A stretch of 43,931 nt of DNA from Collybiopsis luxurians FD-317 M1 (taxonomy: Eukaryota; Basidiomycota; Agaricomycetes; Agaricales; Omphalotaceae). Positions within the stretch are counted from its first letter, which is position 1. Each line of letters begins with the position of its first letter. The stretch lies in contig KN834760.1 of the NCBI GenBank assembly GCA_000827265.1, positions 394,765-438,695 on the forward strand, in the 5' to 3' direction. Both the position numbers and the translations under genes were made by a program. Below are positions 11,433-23,370 of the stretch, piece by piece. The notes under the pieces are model-generated. The model had not been told where the DNA came from. It searched no databases and worked only from the letters and a program-made list of their open reading frames with translations.

Positions 11433-12760
11433 CTAGAAATATTGGTACAGTATATCATACCGCACGTGCAGCAGGCCCAGATATTTCTGTTCGCCGTATG
11501 CGGGCGGTAAGCTCCCCAACATCCTTTTATCCGAAAGTGCTGAGACGTTCCATAAAACCGGACCTGCTTCTGTGCCTCTCATTGGTGGAAACGAGGATAG
11601 CGGTGTAAGCTCTGACGTCGTCTCAAAGGCTTCCACATGAGCTATAATCGAATCGATGTAAGGCTGTTCACCTCGTCTCACAGGAATCAGCCGTGATTGC
11701 GATCGAAATTCGAACGACGAATACAAAATTTCCGAACGAGTGTAAGACAGGGAACTTGAGCTTAGGCTGACAAGACAGCGATGGAATCCGTCATTATCTC
11801 TCGAGTAGCCATAAGCCCATGATGATTGATTCGGAAGTGCTGTCCAGCTAATTTGTCACCTGACAGGCGCTGTATGAACGAGAAATATGTAACTACTTAG
11901 GACGGCTGGAGATTCAACTTAGGTGCCGCACCCAAGTCAGCAAGTCAGCCTCACCTGCGCACGAGGAAGCGTCGTGTGTGAGCACAGTATGGCCTGACAA
12001 TTTTCCATCCGTGCTGCCGGATCTCTTTCGTCTACGGCAGAAAGTCCATACGAGTATTAAGGCTGTTGTCGCGCCCACTTACAGCACCACTGCTGAGATG
12101 TTGCGAGGCCCCGTCAGGTAAATTTTGGTCAGAGTCTTGGATAATTGTGCTGTTATCGGCCAACGAAGTTGAGACGGCGGTCGCGTCAACGGAGAGGAGT
12201 GAAGGTAATGAAGCGACATTGTAGGATGCAATAGCGGACGTTCTGGGAGGCTGGGTCTGCGATACATTTTCAGAGGCGGACGTCTTCGAGGAGCTGAAGC
12301 TAGGCTGCGATGAAGGACTTGCCAAGTGAGAACTGCTTGTCGACGGGACAGTATTATTGCCAGTAACGGACGCGCAATGTGTGAAAGCTTTATTGTCGTT
12401 GGCGGTTACGTCTTTGCTAATAGTTTCTGTGGCAGTGACGCTACGATAGATGATAAGAATCGTGTTCTTTTATATCTAGCTTTGAGCATTGGTGAATGCC
12501 AGATGAACTGAACCAGTACGAAAACACAGCGTGCAGAAAATGAGTAGATGCGATGCTTCGCACTGTGTGTTAGAGTAAGATTGCGAAAAATCTCACGTAT
12601 CTGTGAGCATTTAAGTACAGAGACCAGTAAATATAAGCTATCTCGCTGGAGAGCACCATAGAGTCGGATTTGCAGTGAGTTTGAAACTGGGCGAGGCTGG
12701 AAACTTCTGGTGTGGAGATACTTGAGTGATTTGCGGGGAATAGGAGCAGCCTCGGTGACG
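11433..12760 (-). pseudogene. Relic of a third paralogue of the surface protein family
   Basis: The minus strand matches the 3' half of the 7028-9091 gene. Recognisable parts are a segment like exon 7 (near 12600-12700, with IYWS), an ISKDVTANDNKAFTHC segment (near 12370-12440), a Ser-rich stalk (12100-12330), the SQHLSSGAVSG motif before the membrane helix, and the SRLIPVRRGEQPY and LPPAYGEQ tail motifs (11433-11720). A deletion near 12075-12085 removes the start of the membrane helix and shifts the frame. The signal peptide and first Cys-rich exons are not found. I infer a tandem duplicate that has decayed. Confidence 0.72.
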
Positions 12761-14390
12761 GCAATCAAAAGTCAAAATTTTTCGAAAAATGAACGTTAAT
12801 GAACGTTTAAAACCGTTGCGTTCCTGACTACCGTACACAGCGGCCGCATGAGGTCCAGTTGACTCTTTGCATAGGGCATACTGGGGGGTATGTGAAGTTA
12901 AGATGCATACAATGAGGGTGCCACCTGCGGCCTGCGCACCGGCCTGTTCTAGACCTGTCATCCGTTTTTGTGGTTCACTGTACTAGTTCTGGTTCTTTTG
13001 ATGTGAAAAATGCATTGCGAAACTCTGAGTATACCGAACGCACAAGCAGTGGGGTAACAGAGGGTCTGCGGTAATGCTTTGACTCTGACTCGCCGCCGCA
13101 GCCTCGGCCTTTGAGGAAGCGAAAGTGAGGATAGGTGTGATACTGTGAGGCACTCTACGGAGCCACCAGTAACTGTCCACACGACTTGGCCTGAGCCCCA
13201 GCCGAAGGGATTCGGTGCAGTCAGCTAGAGGGAGAGAATACGCCTTAGAGGGAAGATAGGACGCTGATTTACTTCGGAATCGGGCTCGGGGAATATTCAT
13301 TCAGTTAACGCGAAGGGAAAAGAACATACATCCGGGAGAAGAAATTCTAAGTTGAGGTTACCAGATTTATCCGCCCAAGACTACTTTACAGGTTAGGAGT
13401 TCCTCGAGCTGGACTAAATATGACTGGCCAATTAACCCTACTGGATGAACGTGGAACTGGTCGACAAGATTGTTGTGAAGCGGTAACGAGGGTCGCGAGC
13501 TAGAGATCAGCTGTGTCCTTGTGCAAAGCGGATATGGGTTCTATGGATGACTGATTGTGATCACGGCGCACTACCGGCTAGTGTTTGCCACAAATTCTGT
13601 TGCTCAATCGACTGGTGTAGAGCTACTCGGCAGGTTTCATTATACTGATGGGAGCTGAAACTCGATGGAGATAGGTACTGTAACCGAAGGACGGCGATCC
13701 CGAGCAGGCGTCTATCTATCCATCAATCTCTGTGAAAGAGGCGCTCTGCGAAAGCCACGGGCAATTCTCGGTCATTTTTCCGCGCGTCGAGTGACTGCCA
13801 ATTACAAGGTGCTCGATGGGAAAAAGGTATGAGTCAAAATGATGAAGGAAAAAGCTTATCCGTCGAAAGAAGGTCGAAAAAAGGGTCAAAGGAAGGATCA
13901 AAGGAATGGCGGAGTTTTTTCCATAAGCGCGCAAGCAACGTTAACGATGTGGGTTCCGATGCGTGCTTGTGATCATTCCTGGAAATTGTAACCTCGAAAT
14001 GGAACAAACCCAATTCATTCAAACACGATGCTTTAACGTTGCTCTGAGTCACTGACCCCAATTTGGACGAAAATCGAGATAAACCCTAGATGCTGGGTCC
14101 AGCCATTCAAGGAGGACGACTCCAGGACGATCACGTTCCTCTTCTAACCGAGTCAAAAAAGATAGAAAGAAAGGTTATGGTTATCAAAAAAGAAAACAAG
14201 ATAACCATTTATGGAAAACAATTGAATTAAAAAAAAAATTCGGGGGTCATAATCAACATCCCGTGGTGGCAAAAGTATAAAATCCACTCTCACCTGTGGC
14301 GAGTGAAGCCTTTGTTGTTTACAACCTTCATCTTCCGGCGACACCCCAACTAGCTGCTCTACCACTCATACTCATACTCATAAACTCAGA
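12761..14390. other. Long spacer, no supported gene
   Basis: Open frames of 70-107 codons occur on the minus strand (12638-12961, 12958-13182, 12983-13300, 13834-14061), but they overlap and show no domain or consistent splicing. The 5' exons of the surface-protein relic would be expected at 12.8-13.2 kb but I could not find them. A purine-rich AAGG-type stretch lies near 13850-13915. Confidence 0.4.
14276..14281 (+). promoter_or_regulatory. TATA-like box of the 14391 gene
   Basis: TATAAA lies 115 bases upstream of the ATG at 14391 and is followed by a pyrimidine-rich leader. The placement is close to that seen before the 5889 gene. Confidence 0.42.
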
Positions 14391-15577
14391 ATGTCTATCG
14401 TTACTTTACCTTTCTCTAACAACGACTGTGTCAACGGTCCATTGCGTGTACGTGTGGCGATAATTTTTTTTCTTTTGTCGCGAACGAAGCTTACGCCACT
14501 TCTTGCTGTAGGGCGCGGCGAGCCACTGTGGGTGGCGCTATGTATACCCTCGTGGTGCGGGCTCGCTAGGCATACCGTCGATGGCCTCCACTCGCTCGAG
14601 CAACTCGACGGATGCCTCCCACTCCTACACGTTCAATGCCATGCCTCCTACCCCGCCACCCCCTCCAGCTCCAATGTCGCCTGCTCCATATAAAGTACGT
14701 GTCGGCGTTGACCTCTGCCGTGGTCGAACATTGATTGACTCGTTTTCCTTTTTTTCTTGCAGGTCACTACCGGAAACAAAGTCACCAACTGGCTCCAGTC
14801 GTTGCCCAAGGCTCTGCCTTCTCCGGAATTGAGCTACCCGGCGTATAAATACGCCATCTCTGCCCCCTACCCTATTTACGACTCTCCTCGTCAGGCCTAT
14901 CCGGGAATGACATACCCGCTCGAGGATACGGTTTGCCACTCGTATTCCACCTGCCCGATCTTCACCGCTGCTTGCCCTCAGCTTGACGAGTTTCTCGGGA
15001 ACGCTGCAGAGCAGTATGGGAGGATTCAGCTTGGTTTGACTGGTTGCAGTTTTGGCTATGACGAAATGGTGAGTCTTTGACGCTGCTCCGTCTTCCGCCA
15101 TTGTCGTCTAATATTCACAATTACTTTTTTTAGGAGAAAAAAATTAATCATGAATATTACGCGCCAGAGACAAAAGTGGTCCCTCAAGCGCAACAGTCTC
15201 CTGAAGTCGATTCGTTCGATATTCTCGACAGCTTCAGTCGCAGTGGTTCCTTCGTGTTCGAGCCCTTCGGACTCCCCGATATCGACGAAGACGAACTCAC
15301 TGATTTCGATGTGACCTTGGTCCCTCCCTCCCCATTCGTGAACGATGCGACCAACACACTTCCCTCTTCGCTCCGCGATGACAACGATTCGGTCGTCCCT
15401 GAAGACTCGATTTACTTCTTCGGCTCGTTCAGCCCTGTTATCGAGAAACCCAAGCCTGTCAGTAATGTCATCGAGGAATTCTACCCCCAACGCACCAAAG
15501 TTTCTTCTGGACCCAAGTCACCGATGACTTGGGAAGAGTTTGAAGAGATGGCGTTGAAAGGTATCGAAGGGTACTAA
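14391..15577 (+). CDS. Hypothetical protein, four exons (intact member of a duplicated pair)
   Basis: Exons are 14391-14447, 14512-14694, 14763-15068 and 15134-15577, giving about 329 aa. The last two introns (68 and 65 nt) are clear GT/AG junctions in phase 0. The first is uncertain: splicing 14445 to 14570 would give about 309 aa. The protein has a Pro-rich stretch (PPTPPPPPAP), a central Tyr/Pro-rich region (YPAYKYAISAPYPIY) with scattered Cys, then an acidic Ser-rich C-terminal region (SPEVDSFDILDSFSRSGSF) ending in an EEFEEM segment. There is no signal peptide or membrane helix. No family was recognised. A broken copy lies at about 31205-31914, upstream of the intact partner of the neighbouring gene relic. 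That conservation across a duplication supports a real gene. Confidence 0.72.
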
Positions 15578-16252
15578 ATACCTTCTGAATGTCTGCGTCA
15601 AAAGAACATTTTCTTCTTTCTTTTTTCCCATTGTTTGCTTACCTTGTACCGCTATTTCGACTCCGCGCTACTGCTACTGCTATCGGTTCTGTGGATTTGC
15701 TATACCGTAATGACCTGTCATGACGTTGTTGTCGTTTTTGCTCTGTTGTATCTGAATGTTATCTCTGCTGTTCGCGAAAGCTTACCTTGTCGTGAAGAGC
15801 ATCTTTGAGGGAAAGAACCAATGTCGGTCAGTGAGTGATGAGATGAGATGAGATAAAAGGCGGCGTGACAGTGATGAGCTATGCCTTTAGACTCTGAGAA
15901 AATCGATGGAACTTTGTTCGCTGTAAGAAGTGGGACGAGCACTCTGAATCAAGCGCCCAAGGAATTTGGTAGACGCCCAGCGGACGTCCAATTGTCTGTC
16001 CCCATCCGGCGCCATGGAACCCATAGACCCTAAGCTTTCAATGTTTCCAGGATACAAGGTCAAAGAACTGAGGAGATTGTAATACGAAATACAATGTTCT
16101 TCGTAGACAAGGGAAGGGCTACCAGCTCTCGTCGTTTCCTATCCATCGAACAGATAGGCCTAATCATCTGATCAATGGCCTGTTTAGGGGACCATCCTAC
16201 TTCAAACCCCATCTATCGACCAACCGTCCACTCACACTCGCCTTTTAGAAAA
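15578..16252. other. Spacer inside duplicated block A
   Basis: No gene seen. The second half (from about 15890) aligns by eye with 31955-32390 in block B, including a shared GGCGCCATGGAA stretch (16010 and 32101) and a shared ATCCAGGATACAAGG-like stretch. This shows that the duplication includes intergenic DNA. Confidence 0.6.
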
Positions 16253-17090
16253 ATGCAGTCTCGCGGGATGCCCAATACTCGGAGGAAACCCCATTGCAGG
16301 AGCTGTGGCTCGCCTATGGAAGGCTATCGAAAGAGTGAACGTCCTGCGTATATGGAGAAGGGTGAGGATATAGAGGAGCCTGGTGAGTCTCCGGATGAAT
16401 AGCCTCCAGACTCTCGATTCAGATGCTTCTCTCAGGACGCCTACACGAGTACTAATGGTCCTATGAAAGGCTCTAGGATCCGAGTCGAATCCTCAGACTG
16501 GTGCTTTCTCGTCTACGCCATGCAGGACGTGACCAGTTCCTCACTTCTCAAAGAACCAGAACCCGGCTCTGCCATTCCCATAGATCCGATTCCATACGAC
16601 TCTGTTGATCGAAAACTTTCCATCGTCACGACGCTAAGATGCGTCCCCTCGACCTTGATCCCCAGCCTGATCCAGCTCTCACAACGAAATGGGAACCATC
16701 CGATGACGACGAAGACGATGATGTCGATGATGGTGATACTTCAGCTCTTTCTCAAACCGTCCCAAAATAAACACCGGTAGCGAGCATCTGCGCATCCTCG
16801 GACGTGTCACCTACCGATATCCAACGGGCTTGCGAACAGTCTGATAGAAAATAGTACGCAGGAGCCCCGACTTCCGTGGATCCAAACAGTGAAGTATCAG
16901 ACCAATCGGTCTCCCATTCCAAGAGCGACAAATCAAAAGCAACTCCACAAGGAATAGATGCGGAACAGTTGCGGAACAGGTTAAACGCATCGCTGGTAAT
17001 TCCCAGCTTCCCGGAGCATTTCCCAGCATGGGAGACGAAGCTGCAGAAGGACCGGGGATGGCTGCTGTCTCGCAGTTGATGTTTGCGTCG
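16253..17090 (+). pseudogene. Broken copy of the zinc-knuckle/tail-anchor gene
   Basis: This is homologous to the intact gene at 32394-33370. The first exon is still open and keeps the same start and splice donor. However, the zinc-binding His is replaced by Tyr and the last Cys by Arg (CRSCGSPMEGYRKSERPAY), so only two of four ligands remain. The second exon is broken by frameshifts and stops between 16440 and 17080, and a large part of its conserved middle is missing. A last recognisable piece near 17075-17095 matches the start of the membrane tail of the intact copy (QLMFASF). The relic is followed by the A-rich 3' end of the LINE. Confidence 0.82.
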
Positions 17091-17297
17091 TTTGTGAGTA
17101 ATTTAAGCCTTTGGTCAGCAGGGATTTAGGGTTTCTTACATTCGCAGTTATCTCTCATCCTTTGACCTTTGCCTCAGCCGACACTCAGGATGACCTACAA
17201 ACTAACACATTTCATCCCACTCTAAGGCTTCTCGTCGAGTATAGCGGTATCTCAAGTTGTATTTTTGTGTAGGAATATACTATTTCGTAAAGCGTTC

Positions 17298-17332
17298 TTT
17301 TTTTAATTATTTTAATTAATTAATTTTTTTTA
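17298..17332 (-). repeat. A-rich 3' tail of the LINE
   Basis: On the plus strand this is a T-rich run interrupted by TTAA units, immediately beyond the 3' UTR of the minus-strand LINE. It marks the 3' end of the inserted element. Confidence 0.75.
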
Positions 17333-17583
17333 TGGAAGCATTCGGGCCCTAGGTCACTGACTTGGTCAGCCCTAGGCGAGCCCTCAAAAGCTTAACAGTG
17401 CAGAGTTGAGATCTGCGGAATGACTTCCTCCCGGGGAAATGTGCTATCACATACCTGCGAATGGCAGGTGATGTGGGGCTTGGGTTCTTTTATCTTTATT
17501 CGATTTTTAGTGAATTTGGTTATGTATAGTCTTCTTGGTGTTTTATTGTATTGTTATGATCATTCGAGATTTGCCCATACCCA

Positions 17584-20500
17584 CTAAAACCCCGGATCTA
17601 TTGTCCATTTGTCTGGAGGTTCATCGACTGCAATAGCCTCCTGCCAGGTCTCTAGTACTGTGGCTTTCGGGATGGCTTTTCTTCCAAACTTGACTTTGCT
17701 CATCAGAGTCACATCTAGTTGCATTCTCCTGTTAAGCCGGAAGAAAAATTGGTTCTGTATTTCAGTGGCTGTTGGCATCTTGGTTGGATCGTTATCGTGT
17801 TGAATCACATGTGTATTCCGCATATGCCAGATTAGGGCAGTCGCTTCCCGTAGTGTGATTTCTGTTAGCCTCGTGGCTCCCGGGATTTCGTTCTTTTCAC
17901 TATCTCTTGGGTTTATTAGTGCACTTCCCAGTACTAGACCCATTGTCATCTCCTGGGGGAGTACTATTTGTTTACGCGCTAGAAACTGTCTTGCCAACTC
18001 CCAAGTCTCAGCTTGTCCCGGTTTACTGCATCTGACTAGTATGTGTTCCATATCCTCGATGACACCACAGTTTCTACATGTCGCTCTCTCCTCGTACCCT
18101 TCACAGTGTAGCCATTTCCTCCCTATCCAGAAGGTGCTGTGTATGGCCTTCCAAGTCCAGACATTTTGCTCTTTGGTGGCATTCTGGCTTTTTGTGCACC
18201 GAATCCATATATCTTTATCACTGATCACCTTGTCTGAAAACTGCTTAATGCTGGTGTGTATTCTTTCCAGGTTTTTCTCATATGCCTTGGGTTGAAGCAG
18301 GGTTGTAGCAGCATTCCTAGCCTTCCTTTTGGTCGGGAATGTTAGTGACCTGATCCCTTGGTACATTACTTTTTGGGTCATCATTGACAACTGGGCTCCA
18401 TGAATTTGCCATTCTGGCATAATCGATAGATCTACTGTGTCAGTTATTTCTTTTTGGAGTGCTTTCCTGGCCAGGTTCATTGCCTTCCCAGCTGTATTGG
18501 ACTGTAGGTGTTCATTGTCTATGTGTTGAAGCTCAATCGCCGCCTCCTGTTTTTTCAGTAGGGCAGCAAGCGGTCGTAGGAGGTTGGCATTGGCAATCCC
18601 TATGAACCCTTGTTGCTCCCATTTTTCCAGGTTCATTCTCATGGTTTTTGTTGCAAGTTTTGACCTACTAGCTAGAATAATTTCAGTACTGGGCCTGTTT
18701 TGCCGAATTGCTGATATAGCCGCTACTAGTACTGCTGCTTCTTTCATTTGTTGGACTGATTCAGGTACTCTTATTTCCATGTTTTGTTCATCATTTTCAC
18801 TGTACCATACACCAGCTCCACTCTTTGCATCTGTGGTTCCACTGTTACTTGCTGATCTGCCAATAAAAATGGAGGTGCATTCAACCTCATTTTCCTCAAG
18901 TGTCTCCACTCTCAGTGAGTCTGGGGTTTCTAGTGACATTTTGTATTCTTGTGCATTGGTAAAGACCCTGAAACTGTCTTTTAGTTTGGCAACTGGTTTT
19001 GGCATTTGGAACATCTCGCCTGTGTCCTCCTTGCTCTCTTCCTCCTGGATACTTTCTTCCTTGAGTTGTGAGTTCCATTTAGGTATTAGTGTGTCAATTA
19101 TCTTCTGAGCCTGTTCGGCACACTCCGCTGGCTTATCACATTGGTACATTCTATCAATTCCGCAGTCTTGGCATTCACAGCTGTTGGTACGATTGTGGTT
19201 ATTGTTTTCATTTCGTCTAGTCATATCTTCCAGATTGCCAATTGTTTTAACATCATGGTTCTCCTGTATACGTTTGCTCCGCCCAACATTATTCAGTTGT
19301 CTCTTATTCAGGTCGGCGCTAAAGTGATACCATGCAGGCATTTCACGGCACAGCTCTTTGGTGGGGTTTAGGGCCTCTACTCGTACTCCATATTTTCTGC
19401 TTAGTTTGGTCAGTTCCTTAAGGTAAGCTGGTAGTTTATTCCCTACAACACTCCAGTTTTGGAGGATCGGGTTTATTCTCAGACCATCCCTGGGTATTTT
19501 CTTTTTTCCTTCCTTGTTTATTGCTCTTCTAGCTAGGTCATCTGCAGAATGTGTCCATATCGAGCGTGATTTACCATAGTTCAGGTAGGCTTTCATGCGC
19601 ATTAGCCCTATTGCATCTCTAAGGGTTTCAAGACTAACCAGGTTTTTACCTCCTTCACATATTGGCCTTTGAAGTGTCTCACGGCTTACTCTTGGCTTAC
19701 CTCCATCCCAGATAAATTCAGTCATAATCTTATTCAATATTTTCAGTGTTTCATCAGGCATCCCTTGGGCTGCAGTGGTGAATTGGCACCTGCTTGCAAG
19801 TTCAAATTGAATGACAAAGATCTTCCCATCTAGTGTGAGTTTTACTTCCTTCCATAGGGATAATGCTTGTTTAATCTTCTCTATGACCTTTATCCATGGG
19901 TCATTCCTATTAATGCTGTTGCTGATGTGTCCTCCGAGAGTCCTCATCATCATATCATCCTGTTTAATAGCAACCCCCTCTGGTATGGGGTCCTGGTCCT
20001 GAGTAATTTTCTTTGTTCCTATCATCTGATCCCTGAATGATTTCTTCCCTATCGGCATAACTTCTGTCTTTTCGATGTTGAATTTTGCAGTTGATGCAGT
20101 GCACCAGGTCTGGAGGATCCTGTCTAGGTCATTAAATTTATCCATTTTGGACAGGTATACTATGGTATCATCTGCAAACAAGGTGACTTTCAGCTTCTCT
20201 TTCAAATCTGGGATTTCAATCCCCTGTATTTTCTCAGAGCTTCTGATCATTTCTGCAAGTGGTTCAATTGCAAGGTTGAATAGGAGGCATGACAGTGGGT
20301 CTCCCTGCCTCACCCCCCTCCGGATAGTGAATCCACTACTAATGTAACCATTTATTACTATGACAGTGTGAGCATCTGTATATAGGGCCTTAATGGTCTT
20401 TATAAAGTGGTCAGGGAAGCAGAATTCTGCTAGTACATCCCACAGATATTTGTGGTCGATCTTATCATATGCCTTCTCTTGGTCTAGGGCAATGATTGCA

Positions 20501-23085
20501 CCATCCTCCTCTACTGCTTCAGCCCAGTCAATTATGATCTCAGTAAGTCGGATATGGTCAAATATGCTTCTTCCTTTCATGAAACCTGCCTGTCCTTCAT
20601 GGATTAGGTCTGGTGCTACCTCAGTTAGTCGCAGGGAAAGAGCCTTAGTGAATATTTTATAGTCTGAGTTTAGTACTGTGATTGGTTGGTAGTTTGCTAT
20701 GTTATTCTGCTCTTTCTTCTTATAGATTGGGCACATCCACCCCTTTGTGAAGTCTGTTTCTGGGGCAACTCCATATTTCTCAATCTCATTGTATACATTG
20801 GTGAGTACCTCTATAATGTTCAGGATCTCATTATCCTTTCCTTTTAATTCCAGATAGAGCTCTTGCAGCATTTGGTACAGCTCAGTGGGGAGGCCATTAA
20901 GGCCCACTGCTTTTCCTTTTTTTGAGATTTTCAGTGCTTTTTCAACTTCATCCTGTTTGATAAATTGAGCAAGTTTGTTTTGGTCAGCTTGGGTAAGTTT
21001 TCTTTTGATGTTTTGTTTCACCTCCATCCAAGTGGTCTGGGTGTCTATTCCATGACTAGGTTTTTCATCTTGGAGATTATCATGGTAGTTATCTGCAATT
21101 CTGGTCATTTCCCTGGTGTCACTTGTGAATTCTCTAGGTGCTGTGTTTGGGCGTTCCAACTCTGTTATATATTCCTTAGGTCGTGGTGGCTCTTTACACC
21201 TTGAGAACCATTTAGTTGGTTTCTCATTGTTCAGGTGAGCATTTGCCCTTGAAGTCTTCCTTCTTTCTATATGCAGGGAGTTGTTTAATTCCTGTATTCT
21301 GCTATCAAGTTTGCTTGCTTCATGTAGCTTCCTTCCTTCAGACAAATCATCTCCATTTAGGATCTCATTTTGTTTTTTAACTAGTTCCTCCATTTTGGTC
21401 TTCAGCCTGGGGACTAGGACTTTTGCTTTATCTCTTGCAATTTGCCTTACTTGCTCCTTAAATGTCTTCCAACTCATTTGCTTACTTCCAGTGTTGTTAA
21501 ATCCTCTGTCATATGTTACTGTATCTATTTTTTCCTTCAGACGCACCAATGCTGAAGCTACTTCTTTCTTAAATCCTTTGTGTTTGAGGATAGCAAGGGG
21601 TGCTGTCCACCTTCCTTTCCCTATGTGCAGTGCTATTGGATCCACTATTGTTGCAGTGACCATATCATGGTTGGAGGTAATGTTTGGTGTCACAATGTCC
21701 CAGTTTGAACTGTCTCTCATGAATTCACTTGACAGGTATATTCAGTCTATTCTTGATCTGGACTCAGCATGTCGGAAGGTGAATCCAGGCTTATTGTCAT
21801 TAAACTGTCTCCATCCATCAACAAGGTTAAATCTACTTTGGAACTTCTCAAGGGCCGCTAGGGCTTCCTTATTGTCTGGGTGAGCTGGCATGCGGTCATT
21901 GCTGGAGGGGGCAAGATTGAAGTCTCCTCCCATCCCATCTAGGTCAGGCAAGTTTTCTGATTTCCATAACTCATCCAATCTCTCATAGAATTGAATTTTC
22001 TCATTTGAGCCTGCTGGGGCATACAGGACCAGAAATGTGAACACACTATTTCCATGCCAGGGGTGCTGCATGAGGAGTGCCCTTCCTGGTATGATTGTCT
22101 TGAAGGTGACTCCCGTGATGTTTGTATATCTCTTATATAGAACTATTGCAACCCCACCTTTTCCTGTTGGGTTATCTGGATCTGCAGTGTTCTCAATCAG
22201 TAGTTCTTTCTTTTTGAAGTCTTGTATCCACTCTAGCATGTTATCATCCAGGTGAGTCTCCTGCAGTGTGATCATCCCAAGCCTGTTTTCACACATTAGC
22301 TCCTCTATCCAGTTCCATTTATTCTGATTGCTGTCAATTTTGCCAGTGCCTCTTCCATTCATGTTCAGGGAGGCTATGCAATGTTGTGCACTGGTATGTT
22401 TCTTTATTGGTTCACTTCTCCTGGTCCCTCCCCTAATAACTGCCGGTCATCGGTGGGGGGTGGTTTGTCTGATATGCATGTGGTCTTGGGTATGGGTGTT
22501 GCTTGGGCCATCTTCATTAACTATTCATTCAATCCATTGTTCTGCATTCTGTTGTCTGATCATCTCCTCATTCCTTGCATTTATTTGCTCAAGGAGTCCA
22601 TTTACAAACTCCATTTGTGTGTCTTCATTATTCAATATATCTTCATGCGGTGTTTCTGGAGACTGCACTTCTTTGTTGTCTCTGTCACAGTCTGTGACCT
22701 CAATGTGAGGATCTTGCAGTCTGTGCTCTTGGGCTACCAGGTTGTGATTCAGTGGCTGGGCAGGCCTACCACAGCCTGGTATCTCCTTTGAGCTTTCCAG
22801 ATCTGCTGTATCACCATTCTCATGCTCCCCGACCCCTTCATCGGAGCCCTGACCAATGGCAGAGCCAGAGGCTCCTCCAGGCTCAGAGAGGCCCAAGGCA
22901 GCAGCTAAATGCATGCCTTGGAGGGTGTCCGAACTTGCACAATGCCAGTTCACCAAGCTAGTCTGGTCCCTGATATCCAGACTGGAACTCCACATACTCT
23001 CCCCAGTATCATCAGGGAGTACTGGTTCGAGGCCTCCACATTCTGCAGCAGGAGGCAGCCTCATTTCAGTTTGTATTAAATCCAT
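17584..23085 (-). pseudogene. LINE ORF2: endonuclease, reverse transcriptase, RNase H-like, CCHC
   Basis: One reading frame of 1834 codons, broken only by TGA at 22527-22525, 22449-22447 and 21744-21742. The N-terminal 180 residues are Glu/Asp-rich with no domain. The APE-type endonuclease has IASLNMNGRG, LQETHL and GGDFNLAP. After the last TGA a 1378-codon open stretch starts at 21720. In its numbering the reverse transcriptase has YQPITVLNSDYKIFTKA (about 344-360), Asp413 (ALDQEKAYDKID), RQGDPLS (471-477) and FADD (515-518). A Cys cluster (CECQDC) lies near 848. The RNase H-like region (about 945-1095) lacks two catalytic Asp residues. A CX2CX7HX4C knuckle lies near 1215-1231. It would nick target DNA and copy the element RNA. 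The RT core looks intact; the endonuclease is separated from it by a stop. Confidence 0.9.
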
Positions 23086-23370
23086 GATGAAGTGAGCAGG
23101 AAAGACAGCAAGGGTGTCCAAGCCAAGATACCAAAACCAGGAGTGAAAACCAAGTAGTTGCAGGCACTTAAGCAGCACCAGCTGACAGATAGAGTTGAGG
23201 CTATCTTAAGTTTAGTACACCTGTTGTAGCCTCTGATGACATGTACAGTTAGTATTGTCACATTAATATACAAGTCGCTTCTCTGTAGATGGGTTGCTAC
23301 ACATTGTTTGATTATCCGAAGGTCTAGTATTGTACACTGAAACATTGTTACTTCATTTCTACAGTGTAAT

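Noticed and set aside
12638..13300. Overlapping minus-strand frames that might be the 5' exons of the third surface-protein copy
   Set aside because: I looked for the WYT..GETPC, LRQICN and CCCN motifs and did not find them, so these frames are not supported.
17584..23085. UGA read as an amino acid in the LINE
   Set aside because: Host genes in the window end in TGA (for example the one ending at 2778) and the CpG-decay explanation is simpler.
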